This document shows, piece after piece, positions 8,121 to 16,479 of a stretch of 64,000 nucleotides of DNA. This DNA comes from Clostridium beijerinckii HUN142. GTDB taxonomy: Bacteria; Bacillota; Clostridia; Clostridiales; Clostridiaceae. The stretch is from contig NZ_KK211336.1 in the NCBI RefSeq assembly GCF_000621745.1, forward strand, positions 84,876 through 148,875, in the 5' to 3' direction. The position numbers and the translations under genes were made by a program. Numbering within the stretch: the first letter of the stretch is position 1; each line of letters begins with the position of its first letter. The notes beneath the pieces were generated by a model that saw only the letters and a program-made list of their open reading frames with translations, was not told the DNA's origin and did no database searches.

Positions 8121-8288
8121 GGAAATTTAATATATTGATAAGAGTGGCTTTTGTGATTAACATTTTCTTTTAGCATAAAGATAAGTATATGTCTAGTTAT
8201 AGTGAAAAATTTTATTAATAAGAATTACACACTATTTATATCATAGATTAAATTTATATTATAAATATTATTTGTATATATTAAAAAG

Positions 8289-8393
8289 GCCCCAATAAAG
8301 GGGCAAAGAATGAATGCCTAGGTTTAAAAATAAACCCATTTTAGTATGCGTAAAGTTGAACGTTTTATACATTATATATGTGTTGAGGCATTC
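8289..8393 (+). ncRNA. Possible structured RNA of unknown class
   Basis: Within a 427-base gap there is a GCCCC/GGGGC hairpin (8289-8304, no U-tract). Next comes an 8-bp long-range stem, GAATGCCT (8312-8319) with AGGCATTC (8386-8393), enclosing a GGTTTA/TAAACC hairpin (8321-8336) and an ACAT/ATGT-type arm. This layout suggests a folded multi-stem RNA or a compound terminator. I do not recognise a riboswitch class. The flanks (8121-8288 and 8394-8547) show nothing else. Confidence 0.35.
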
Positions 8394-8547
8394 TTAATAT
8401 TTATAAAAAAATTCAGAATATCTATTTTACGAATAATTATTAGAGTATATGTCTTAAAATCAATAACAAATATAGTAAGTTAGCATAATATATAATTAGA
8501 AGTTTAATCAAAAGATTATAAATTTGATAATTTACGGAGGAAAAGAA

Positions 8548-8886
8548 ATGGGATACAGATGTCATAGAAGAAGATATAGAAATTCTAATACTCTTGGAGC
8601 AGTAAGCAATAACAATAATTGTAACGGAACTCTTGGAGAAAATGTACGATGTAATTGTAATGGAACCCTTGGAGAAAATGTGCAATGCCATTGTAGGAGA
8701 AATTATCCTTCAGCTGGTGCATTAGAAGATGCTTATAACCAAGGGTATAAGGATGGATATTGTGCAGGAGTAGAAGCAGGACGTGAAGAAGGATATTGTC
8801 AAGGATACCAAGAAGGTGCACAAGAAGGATGCCAAGATGCAAAAGAAGCCGCAGTAAGATGTATAAACAGCATTAGATGCAATTAG
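8548..8886 (+). CDS. Small Cys-rich repeat protein of unknown function
   Basis: The 112-residue protein has an Arg/Tyr-rich start (YRCHRRRYRNSN) and two tandem 12-residue units (CNGTLGENVRCN and CNGTLGENVQCH). A Gly/Tyr helix-like tract with YxxGxxxG spacing (GYKDGYCAGVEAGREEGYCQ and onward) is followed by a Cys-containing end. It has about a dozen cysteines and no signal peptide or membrane helix. The composition recalls clostridial spore-coat or exosporium proteins that cross-link through cysteine, but I cannot assign it to a family. The ATG follows CGGAGGAAAAG; an upstream in-frame ATA-rich extension has no ribosome site. It is monocistronic with its own terminator. Confidence 0.75.
   Translation: MGYRCHRRRYRNSNTLGAVSNNNNCNGTLGENVRCNCNGTLGENVQCHCRRNYPSAGALEDAYNQGYKDGYCAGVEAGREEGYCQGYQEGAQEGCQDAKEAAVRCINSIRCN
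8620..8691 (+). repeat. Two-copy 36-bp tandem repeat inside the Cys-rich gene
   Basis: Units 8620-8655 and 8656-8691 differ at only a few positions and encode the CNGTLGENV peptide twice. A partial earlier unit (CTCTTGGAG near 8591) suggests growth by slippage. Confidence 0.8.
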
Positions 8887-8917
8887 AGTAACAGATTTTT
8901 TATAATAAAAATTAAGA

Positions 8918-8962
8918 AATAGAGAGAGCAACGTAATTGTACAGTGCTGTCTCTATTTTATA
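8918..8962 (+). terminator. Terminator of the Cys-rich gene
   Basis: AAATAGAGAGAGCA (from 8918) pairs with TGCTGTCTCTATTT (8944-8957), with one mismatch, followed by a short T/A tail. Confidence 0.75.
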
Positions 8963-9319
8963 TTGGTTATTGTTTTTTATGGGATTTTTATTATATGCGT
9001 TAAAATAATAAATTTAGGACACTAGCAAGTCAAATGATTAATTAAGAATAAGATTTTTAAGTTCAATTAGAATATCTACATATGAAATTTTAATTGGAAT
9101 TGACATTCTTTTATGTTAAAAATATACTGATAGTATACTTAAAGAAAATATAGTGACTTTAAATAAACGAAGCTAATAATAGTTATGGAACACCGGAACT
9201 AAAATAAAAAGAGAGGCAGATTAGAAAAAGCGATATAGTAAATGTAGCAGGGAAGCATTCTAAAAAGATATATAGAATAATTTGAAGAGGTATTATAATA
9301 ATATAATTTGGGGGTAATT
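8963..9319. other. Intergenic stretch, nothing recognised
   Basis: About 350 AT-rich bases precede the EFR1 gene. I see no ORF, strong hairpin or RNA motif. Confidence 0.5.
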
Positions 9320-10096
9320 ATGAGTACGACAATTTATTTTTTTAGTGGAACAGGTAATTCATTAAAAGTTGCAAAAGATGTAAGAGATAGATTAGGAGAA
9401 ACAAAACTTGTGAGGATTTCTAAAGAAAGCTTATCAATTACTAGTGATAATATATCAGACAAGATTGGTTTTATTTATCCAGTATATTTTGGTGGAATAC
9501 CATATATGGTAAGAAAGTTTATAGAAAATCTGGAAATAAGTAAAGATGTATATATTTTTGCAGTTGCAACTTTTGGCTCTGGTGCAGGGGTATCTTTTAA
9601 TCAAATAGATAGCATATTAAATAGAAAAGGAACAGCCCTATCAGCAAGCTTTAGTTTAACTATGCCAGGAAATTACCAGGTTATGTATTCGCCACTTGCA
9701 GATGAAAAGCAAGAAAGGTTATTTAAAAATTCAGATGAAGAAATATTAAAAATAGTAGATAGTGTAAAAAGAAATGAAATTAAGAATTCTAATAAGGCTG
9801 GTGGAATCAAAAAAGTTGCGTTTAGATTTATATATAATACGTTTAAGCCCAAAGATAAAGATAAGAATTTTTGGACAACAGAAAAATGTAATGGATGTGG
9901 TATTTGCTCAAAAATTTGTCCGGCAAATAATATTAACATAGTTAATGGAAAGCCAAAGTGGGAACATAGGTGTGAATTTTGCCTTGCGTGTATGCAATGG
10001 TGTCCACAAAAATCTATACAATATAAAAAAGCCACATTAAAAAGAGGTAGATATCATCATCCGAAAATAAAAGTAAGTGAATTATTTCAAAAATAA
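9320..10096 (+). CDS. EFR1-family flavodoxin-ferredoxin protein
   Basis: The protein has 258 residues. The N-terminal half is flavodoxin-like, with the FMN phosphate loop FSGTGNS at about residues 8-14. The C-terminal part carries two 4Fe-4S motifs, CNGCGICSKICP (from about residue 190) and CEFCLACMQWCP (from about 220). EFR1 proteins are intracellular electron carriers common in anaerobic Firmicutes; their partners are mostly unknown. The ATG at 9320 follows TTGGGGGT; a TTG at 9308 overlaps that ribosome site. The gene stands alone. Confidence 0.9.
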   Translation: MSTTIYFFSGTGNSLKVAKDVRDRLGETKLVRISKESLSITSDNISDKIGFIYPVYFGGIPYMVRKFIENLEISKDVYIFAVATFGSGAGVSFNQIDSILNRKGTALSASFSLTMPGNYQVMYSPLADEKQERLFKNSDEEILKIVDSVKRNEIKNSNKAGGIKKVAFRFIYNTFKPKDKDKNFWTTEKCNGCGICSKICPANNINIVNGKPKWEHRCEFCLACMQWCPQKSIQYKKATLKRGRYHHPKIKVSELFQK

Positions 10097-10885
10097 ATTT
10101 AATAATTTTACTAATCTGAGTTTAAATTCCAAGAGTTTATAGAATTGTTTAATATATATGTTGTAATTGCTTTTCTACATTATTATTTTAATTGAGAGCT
10201 TGGCTTATTGGAATTCTAAATATAAGTTTATTATTGCAACATATATGTCTAAGAGAATATTTATAGATAATAAAAACTTCAGAAATTTATTATGTGATAG
10301 GATGATGTGTAAATTCAATCTTTTTACATACTATGAGAAAGTAAGTTATGAAATATTAAAAAATGCTTAGAGCGAAATAGAAGCTTTAAGCATTTATTTA
10401 TGTAAAAATATATAAATAAAAATTATAATAAGAAGATGTTAAGTTAGTTGCAAGTTTGTGATTCAGGGCGAAAATTTTAAGTTGAAATCTAAAAGATAAG
10501 AAAAAAATAAGTAGTGTTAAGGATATATATATTGATATTAAAGATGATGAATAGGTAGAAAAGTTCTTATTTTCTGCTAAATATTCAATCTGTACATATC
10601 AGTCTAGTTAAAATTATGAGAAAGATTCAGACCAATAATTGCATTGTTGGTTGTTGTATGTATGAAATGTGGGATTGCTACTAAGAATATCAAAATATTG
10701 ATACTAAAAAATGAATTTAGTTAGCAAAAAGCAAATATTGTATCATAAAACGCATATTTTTAGGAATAAAAAGAATATTTTAAGGAAATAGAAGAAGAGT
10801 TGTAATAATTTTGCTTTTCGTGCATCATTCTGTATGTTTAAAGGAAAAAGTATTTATTTAATTTTCATATTATGAGAGAATTTGG
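10097..10885. other. Long gap with decayed sequence; one doubtful 67-codon ORF
   Basis: Nearly 800 bases hold only broken frames. The longest (10167-10370, 67 codons, MLFYIIILIESLAYWNSK at its start) has no ribosome site and no family I know. It ends inside a hairpin. The base composition looks like eroded coding sequence, and short frames with coding-like codons continue to about 10800. Confidence 0.4.
10361..10395 (+). terminator. Terminator-like hairpin
   Basis: AAATGCTTA (10361-10369) pairs with TAAGCATTT (10387-10395) with an AT-rich tail. It overlaps the stop of the doubtful 67-codon ORF. Confidence 0.5.
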
Positions 10886-10918
10886 TTGTAAATAATTTAA
10901 TAATAAGTTTATTTACAA
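10886..10918. promoter_or_regulatory. Inverted repeat upstream of the secreted-protein gene
   Basis: TTGTAAATAA (10886-10895) is the exact inverse of TTATTTACAA (10909-10918). It ends 28 bases before the ATG of the secreted protein and next to a TATAAT at 10925. It is a candidate operator; no cognate regulator is adjacent. Confidence 0.4.
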
Positions 10919-10946
10919 ATAAGATATAATATGGGAGGAAAAATAT

Positions 10947-11336
10947 ATGAAAAAAAATTTTTTAACTAAACTTGCAGCTGTAGCCTTAGTTATGGGGGCA
11001 GTAGTAACAGCACTTCCAGCTAGTGCTGATACAACATATATGAGCAAGGTATTTTCAGGAACAAATGATAACAATAGAAGTGAAAGAAAAGTATTAGCAG
11101 CTGGAGAAGCTACTTTTTATGGTATTGCGAAAGCAGGAACTGGGGATGGATATGCTAGAAAATATGTATCTAGCGGAACAGATAAAACTGTTGCAAGTGT
11201 TTCTGTTAAAAATGTTAGTGGAAAAGATACTGATAATGATGATTTCACTGCAGATGGATCAAGTCAATATTATATGAGATGGTCAGGATATAGTGATGGT
11301 TCTCAAGCACGATTGAAAATTGTAGGTATAGACTAA
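10947..11336 (+). CDS. Secreted small protein of unknown function
   Basis: The 129-residue protein has a textbook signal peptide (MKKNFLTKLAAVALVMGAVV..., cleavage after ASA at about residue 27). The mature part is about 100 residues, rich in Ser, Gly, Asp and Thr, without cysteine, and looks beta-rich (KTVASVSVKNVSG, YYMRWSGYSDGSQARLKIVG). No family is recognised. The general plan (secreted short protein, then a large membrane protein, then an ABC ATPase) recalls lactococcin-972-type bacteriocin loci. I see no sequence motif that proves this. The start follows GGGAGGAAAAA. A strong terminator separates it from the ABC genes. Confidence 0.8.
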   Translation: MKKNFLTKLAAVALVMGAVVTALPASADTTYMSKVFSGTNDNNRSERKVLAAGEATFYGIAKAGTGDGYARKYVSSGTDKTVASVSVKNVSGKDTDNDDFTADGSSQYYMRWSGYSDGSQARLKIVGID

Positions 11337-11354
11337 AATATTTGATCTTATATG

Positions 11355-11389
11355 GTAGGGGTTGTGATAAAGTAATCCCTACTTTTTTA
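11355..11389 (+). terminator. Terminator of the secreted-protein gene
   Basis: GTAGGG (11355-11360) pairs with CCCTAC (11377-11382), followed by TTTTTTA. The rest of the gap to 11674 shows no gene. Confidence 0.8.
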
Positions 11390-11674
11390 GGTATTTCTAA
11401 TGTGAATGTTGTTAGTAAGAGAGAAAGTTCGCATGAAAGCTTTAATTGTAAACTACTAGAGATATACAAAATATAGAAAAAATCAAATATTTATATACTA
11501 AGCAAGCCTTTAAATGAAGATTATCTGGAGCATCTAAAATTTATTAGCCCAATAATGAACATTAAAATATATTTAAAAACCATAGGTTAAACGAAAATTT
11601 GATGAAGGGGCTGTAAATAAAGTAGATTTGTTCATTTTACTTGATTAAATTATAGCTGCGAGAGGAATAGATTA

Positions 11675-13231
11675 ATGATAAAGTTAACTAAATTTTATAC
11701 TAAAATATTTGTTAGAACGCCAATTTTTATAATTTCGCTATTATTTAATATATATATATTTATTGTACAATTAAAATCATTAAATTTATCTATACTAGAG
11801 TACACAGGAATAATAAGCTATGCTATAATTGCCTCAAATTTATTTTTTTTGGTTACAACATCTTCCATAATATCTAAAAAGTCTGAAGTTATGGATTTTT
11901 TAGAAAAAAATAAATTTAAAAGATATTTAACTATTATACTATCAGGATCTATTATTTCAGTAATTACATCAATAATACCAATCATTATAATACTTGCTTT
12001 CAAAAATAATAATATTGAACTTTATTTTGTTATTACTGGGATTTTAAATTTTTTTCTAATATGGAACTTATCAAATATCATATCAATTTCAATAGGTGCG
12101 TCTATTGGGATTTTATTAAATAGATGGATTTCTATTTTTTTATCACTTGCTATTTATGGTTTCTTTCCATTCAATTTGAATAATCCTTTATTTAAGTCAC
12201 AAGTTCTTAATAAACTTTTTAATATATATAGCGATTCTACAAGTATTCAAACGAATATTCTGTGTGATGAAATATTTAATTTATCATATATTTTGGACAA
12301 ACTATTTGTATTATGGTTAATATTACTAATGATTATTATAGTTAAGATATTATTGGATAAAAGCAGAAAAATATCAAGTGGTATTGCCGTTATTTCAATT
12401 ATGCTGCTAATTGTATTTACTATTATTAGTAGCAACAGTAATGTTACGTATATACATAAATATGATATTGCTAAACTAAGTGCAGAAAAATACCATATTG
12501 ATTCCTATAAAATGGATATAAATATTGCTAATAGTCTAAAGAATAATGTTTTGTTTCATGTAAATATAGATGAGAGTGTAGATTCTATAACATTTTTGCT
12601 AGATGATTTATTTAAGGTAAAAGAAATAACGGTAGACAATGAGCCCGTTAAATTCACTCACGAGAAAGGTAAAGTTGTATTAGATTATAAGACAAGTGGG
12701 AAAAAAAGTATTAATGTTTTAGTTTCATATGAAGGATATATACATGTAGAAGATAATTTGGGAGTAGATACGTTCTATTGTAATAGTCATGCTTTAAATA
12801 TTACAGATTCCTTGCATTGGTATCCAGGTTTATATGACAATTCGCTAATATCTTATAATATAAATATAAATACATCGTCTAATATATACTCTAATTTGGA
12901 CGTGGAAAGCCAGAGTAATAATTTATTAAACAATAACTATAAATTAACTGGAAAGACATCTGGAGTAGATTTATTTGCAGGTCAATACAGGAAAATTGAT
13001 GATAATGGTATTGAATATATAATCCCAAGTACTTATAATCTTGAGGATTTTAGGGCTAAATTGGATAAGAGCATTTCATCTTATCTAACAAAACATGAGG
13101 AAGAATTTTCAAAAGATGATTTTGAATTATTAAGAGAGAAGAAGTATAAGAAGGTCATTGTAGGAATGCGCGTAAATACTAACAGTTATATAAAAATATC
13201 TAATGATACATTATTAATAAATTATATATAG
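11675..13231 (+). CDS. ABC-type membrane protein with truncated M1-peptidase-like external domain
   Basis: This 518-residue protein has about seven N-terminal membrane helices (to about residue 255). A beta-rich extracytoplasmic domain follows, which reads like the N-terminal domain of M1 aminopeptidases: repeated strand pattern, NVLVSYEGYIHVEDNLGV near 345, and LHWYPGLYD near 382. Fusions of an ABC permease with an M1 peptidase are known in Firmicutes. Here the frame stops at about the point where the catalytic HExxH domain should begin, and the ATPase gene starts 17 bases later. So it is either an inactive, binding-only version or a truncated one. The start ATG follows AGAGGAAT. A permease or sensor role is inferred from the operon. 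Confidence 0.7.
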   Translation: MIKLTKFYTKIFVRTPIFIISLLFNIYIFIVQLKSLNLSILEYTGIISYAIIASNLFFLVTTSSIISKKSEVMDFLEKNKFKRYLTIILSGSIISVITSIIPIIIILAFKNNNIELYFVITGILNFFLIWNLSNIISISIGASIGILLNRWISIFLSLAIYGFFPFNLNNPLFKSQVLNKLFNIYSDSTSIQTNILCDEIFNLSYILDKLFVLWLILLMIIIVKILLDKSRKISSGIAVISIMLLIVFTIISSNSNVTYIHKYDIAKLSAEKYHIDSYKMDINIANSLKNNVLFHVNIDESVDSITFLLDDLFKVKEITVDNEPVKFTHEKGKVVLDYKTSGKKSINVLVSYEGYIHVEDNLGVDTFYCNSHALNITDSLHWYPGLYDNSLISYNININTSSNIYSNLDVESQSNNLLNNNYKLTGKTSGVDLFAGQYRKIDDNGIEYIIPSTYNLEDFRAKLDKSISSYLTKHEEEFSKDDFELLREKKYKKVIVGMRVNTNSYIKISNDTLLINYI

Positions 13232-13248
13232 TTAGAGGGAGTTATAAA

Positions 13249-14124
13249 ATGAATAATCAATTATTAGTCGAAAACATTAATTTTTCATATAATAAAAAAA
13301 ATATATTAAAAGATATATCTTTTTCTTGTAGTAATGGAATAACGTCAGTGTTAGGGGCTAATGGAGCTGGTAAAACAACATTAATGAAAGTACTTATTGG
13401 AGCTAATAAACCATCTACAGGAAAAATACTTTTAAATAATGAAAATCTATTAAAGGACTCTAATAATATTATTGGATACCTTCCACAAAATTTCGATACA
13501 TATGATAATATAACAGGATATGATTTTTTATCATATGTATGTGATATTAAAAATGTGGATTCTACAGAGAAAAAGCAACATATTGATAAAGTAGTAGAAC
13601 AATTCAATTTGGAAAGTATTATATCTAAGACGATAGGAAGTTATTCAGGCGGATACAAAAGAAGACTTGGCATAGCACAAGCTGTAATCGGAAATCCTAA
13701 TATAGTTGTAATTGATGAACCAACAGTTGGATTGGATCCAGAGCAAAGATTAGAATTTAGACATTATTTATCTGAAATAGGAAAAGAAAGAATAGTACTA
13801 ATTTCTACTCATATCTTGGAAGATGTTGAATTATATACAAATAATATTCTAATTATAGATCAAGGTTCGATTATATTTAAAGGAAGTGCAAGTGATGCTA
13901 TAGCTCAAGCTAAAAATAATATTTGTACGATAAATGTTAATGTTGATGAATTAAGACTAATTAGTAAAAAGGTTATGGTAATTGAAGAAAAAAGATTGGA
14001 AAATAATATGATAAAAATTAAATTTATACAAAATGATAATGTTATAAAGAAAAGTGAATTAGAAAAGGAGGTTTCGTTAGAGAATGCGTACGTATTTTTG
14101 CAAAAATGTAAAACTTCTGTATAG
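13249..14124 (+). CDS. ABC transporter ATP-binding protein
   Basis: The 291-residue protein has Walker A GANGAGKTT (about residue 39), Q-loop YLPQNF, signature YSGGYKRRLG (a Gly-Tyr variant of LSGGQ), Walker B IVVIDEPTVGLDP and H-loop ISTHILEDV. It powers the membrane proteins encoded on either side. The ABC-2 type neighbours and the CcmA-like sequence point to export or resistance, not uptake. The final 40 bases overlap the next gene, so the two are coupled. The start ATG follows AGAGGGAG. Confidence 0.92.
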   Translation: MNNQLLVENINFSYNKKNILKDISFSCSNGITSVLGANGAGKTTLMKVLIGANKPSTGKILLNNENLLKDSNNIIGYLPQNFDTYDNITGYDFLSYVCDIKNVDSTEKKQHIDKVVEQFNLESIISKTIGSYSGGYKRRLGIAQAVIGNPNIVVIDEPTVGLDPEQRLEFRHYLSEIGKERIVLISTHILEDVELYTNNILIIDQGSIIFKGSASDAIAQAKNNICTINVNVDELRLISKKVMVIEEKRLENNMIKIKFIQNDNVIKKSELEKEVSLENAYVFLQKCKTSV

Positions 14125-14791
14125 TAATTACTACACAATTTACGATATTAGAGGAAGAATATTTAAACTGTCTTTTGGAATGATATTTTTTTTATTACTA
14201 ATATCTATTTATAATCCAGCACCGATGGAATATATATCTTTGTTATCACAAAAATACAAGCTTGTTAGTGTAGATAATATGTATGATTATACAATCCCAA
14301 TGATTTCTTGCTGCATAATAGCATACGCATTTTATAATGACTATAAAAATAATGCTCATGAACTAATTGCATTCTTTAGTGGACATGGATTTAACTATAT
14401 ATTATTTTTCAGATGGTTTCTTTATACAGGTATATTTTTAGTAGGCTCATTTATAACAGCATTAATGTATTATAGAACAGTGTATTACGGAGCTATTCAA
14501 GGTGCCTTACTATCACTAAGATTCATACCGAATATAATATTTTTAACTTCAATAATGTTGTTAATAACAACAGTTGTGAAAAATATATATGCCGGAATAT
14601 TTATAACGACAGCATATACCATTTGCGATTATTTATCTTTTGGTGAATTATTTAAAATATTATCTATTGGAGCAAATACGTATAATTTCTATTATACGAT
14701 ATCTCCTGGATATTATATAGTAAATAGAATATTGATATTAACTATAGGTGTAGTAAGTATATGTATTGCAGGAAAAATATCTAGTAATTAG
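14084..14791 (+). CDS. ABC-2 type permease subunit
   Basis: This 235-residue protein has about six hydrophobic helices (LSFGMIFFLLLISIY, MISCCIIAYAFY, FRWFLYTGIFLVGSFITALM, FIPNIIFLTSIMLLITTVV and two more). No conserved motif beyond the hydrophobic pattern was recognised. It overlaps the ATPase gene, whose 3' end contains its ribosome site (AAGGAGG, about 12 bases before the ATG), so it is the partner permease. With the protein at 11675 it would make an asymmetric membrane part. The substrate is unknown; the secreted protein encoded upstream is one candidate. Confidence 0.78.
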   Translation: MRTYFCKNVKLLYSNYYTIYDIRGRIFKLSFGMIFFLLLISIYNPAPMEYISLLSQKYKLVSVDNMYDYTIPMISCCIIAYAFYNDYKNNAHELIAFFSGHGFNYILFFRWFLYTGIFLVGSFITALMYYRTVYYGAIQGALLSLRFIPNIIFLTSIMLLITTVVKNIYAGIFITTAYTICDYLSFGELFKILSIGANTYNFYYTISPGYYIVNRILILTIGVVSICIAGKISSN

Positions 14792-14926
14792 TAATTTATA
14801 TGTTTACTTAAGAAAAGTTAAAAACTAAAAAGACAAGTGAATTATTATAAGAATTTAGATTAGTCATCTAAAGTAGAATCAATAGTTTAGATTATATAAA
14901 TAATAATATTTCATTTTAATACAGAT

Positions 14927-14966
14927 AAATCCCCAACGCTACTTAAAAAAGTACTGTTGGGGATTT
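14927..14966. terminator. Terminator after the ABC module
   Basis: AAATCCCCAAC (14927-14937) pairs with GTTGGGGATTT (14956-14966). The stem is GC-rich against an AT-rich background. The following gap to 15270 has no recognisable gene. Confidence 0.8.
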
Positions 14967-15269
14967 AATTGCTTTAGTTAAGTTTCTATTAATAAGTTGA
15001 GAAGATAGCATTATATGATAAGAGCTAATGCGCTTATCGTAAATTAAAAGAGATTATAGGCAAAATCATAAGTTTTCTTGATTTAATTAGTTTTAATGTA
15101 AAATATCTATAGTAATATATATTATTAATCAGACAAATAAGCGTAATACATCTTAGTTAATAAGTTAAAGGAATAATTGATAATTTTCAGATCTTAAATA
15201 ATTTAAAAATATATATCACAATTATTTTACTATAAATGTGAAAAAATACATGAACTTATTGCGTTGAAC

Positions 15270-15300
15270 ATTGAACAATGATAGTATTACATTGTTCAAT
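15270..15300. promoter_or_regulatory. Inverted repeat upstream of the sulfonate-type ABC operon
   Basis: An 11-bp arm (ATTGAACAATG) pairs with CATTGTTCAAT over 9 bases. TTGAAC also recurs at 15264 and 15303, giving clustered half-sites. It lies about 125 bp before the promoter. It is a candidate regulator site; the regulator is unknown. Confidence 0.45.
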
Positions 15301-15424
15301 AATTGAACTTGTTAAATGGCGTAATATTATCAAGATCTATATTAAGATATAAACATATTGCAAGTTACCATATATTCCTGAAAAATAAATCTTACTTTTT
15401 TGATATGTTTTATAGTATTTCTTA

Positions 15425-15453
15425 TTGACAATACTTGGACGGTCTAGTAAGAT
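15425..15453 (+). promoter_or_regulatory. Promoter of the sulfonate-type ABC operon
   Basis: TTGACA (15425-15430), 17 bases, TAAGAT (15448-15453). The transcript would begin near 15460, about 50 bases before the leader ORF. The spacer contains an unusually GC-rich GGACGGTC stretch, perhaps a protein-binding site. Confidence 0.6.
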
Positions 15454-15509
15454 ATATTTAAAATTAAATCATAGTAATTCTATAGGAAAAGTAAAGAAGG
15501 GGGATCTGT

Positions 15510-15578
15510 ATGAAAAATAAGAATCTGAAAAATAGATGTAAAAAGAAATGGGGGAGGGAAATTAACCTATATGAATAA
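15510..15578 (+). CDS. Probable 22-codon leader ORF
   Basis: A strong ribosome site (AAGAAGGGGGA) precedes an ATG that opens a very basic 22-residue frame (MKNKNLKNRCKKKWGREINL and two more). Its TAA falls inside the start of the permease gene, so the two frames overlap by 8 bases. The permease's own GGGGGAGGG site lies within this ORF. This arrangement is typical of translational coupling. It may also be the dead start of a shortened permease. No peptide family is recognised. Confidence 0.45.
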   Translation: MKNKNLKNRCKKKWGREINLYE

Positions 15579-16380
15579 TCAAGACACAGCTACTAAAATA
15601 GTGAAAAGAAAAAGAGGTGAAATTTTTTATATTGGCATTTCTTTTACATCTGTAGTCATTTTCTTTATTGTATGGGAAATTGCCACAAGTAAAGGCTTGA
15701 TTAATCAAGTATTTCTTCCATCGCCTCAAAAAGTATGGCAGGCATTTATTGAATTAGTTCAGCAAGGTTATAAAGGAGGAAGCTTGTTATCTCATATTGC
15801 AATAAGTATGGAGAGACTTTTCATTGCAATCTTTTTTGCGATAATAATTGGTGTTCCTTTAGGACTTATTGCAGGCAGTTCAAGGATTGTAAGGGCGATT
15901 ATAGATCCGTTTATTGAATTTTATCGTCCGCTTCCACCACTAGCGTATTATACATTAATTGTGCTTTGGTTTGGAATTGGAGATGAATCTAAAATTATTT
16001 TATTATTTTTAAATGCATTTGCACCTTTATTAATCGGAGTTATATTTAGCGTTCAAAAGGTACCGCTAGATAGAATTAATGGAGCTAAATCATTAGGGGC
16101 AAGTGGAATAAATCTTTTTATTAGTGTTATTTTCAGATCATGTTTACCAGATATATTAACTAGTCTTAGAACAGCTATTGGTGTTGGTTATGCAACTTTA
16201 GTTGCGGCAGAAATGGTTGCAGCTGTATCAGGAATAGGCTGGATGGTATTAGATGCAAGTAAATATCTTAGAAATGATATTGTCTATGTTGGAGTTATAA
16301 TTATGGGAATTATAGCGATTATATTAGATTCTTTTGTGAGATTTTTGATCAGAAAAGCTTCACCATGGCTAGAAAAATAA
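15571..16380 (+). CDS. ABC permease of the taurine/sulfonate/nitrate (SsuC/TauC) type
   Basis: The 269-residue protein has six membrane helices and the cytoplasmic coupling motif GASGINLFISVIFRSCLPDI (EAA-loop type, about residues 175-194). Family signs also include LPPLAYYTLIVLWFGIGDESK. It forms the channel for uptake of a small anion such as a sulfonate. Closely similar permeases carry nitrate, cyanate, riboflavin or pyrimidine precursors, so the substrate is not fixed by sequence. It is the first full gene of a four-gene operon with the binding protein, the ATPase and a hydrolase. Confidence 0.88.
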   Translation: MNNQDTATKIVKRKRGEIFYIGISFTSVVIFFIVWEIATSKGLINQVFLPSPQKVWQAFIELVQQGYKGGSLLSHIAISMERLFIAIFFAIIIGVPLGLIAGSSRIVRAIIDPFIEFYRPLPPLAYYTLIVLWFGIGDESKIILLFLNAFAPLLIGVIFSVQKVPLDRINGAKSLGASGINLFISVIFRSCLPDILTSLRTAIGVGYATLVAAEMVAAVSGIGWMVLDASKYLRNDIVYVGVIIMGIIAIILDSFVRFLIRKASPWLEK

Positions 16381-16479
16381 AAAAATAGAAAGTTCTTTTA
16401 TATTTAGTAATAGTAGATTATTAATAAAATCAATCAATGTACAAGCAGGTACATAGAGATATTTAAAGGAGTGTTATTT

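Noticed and set aside
8289-8393. Assigning the folded region to a c-di-GMP or other known riboswitch class
   Set aside because: The conserved core bases of GEMM and other classes I know are not present.
10167-10370. 67-codon ORF as a real gene
   Set aside because: No ribosome site, no recognisable family, and it ends within a terminator-like hairpin in a decayed stretch.
10947-11336. Calling the secreted protein a lactococcin-972-type bacteriocin
   Set aside because: Only the gene order is similar; I see no shared sequence motif, so it stays unassigned.
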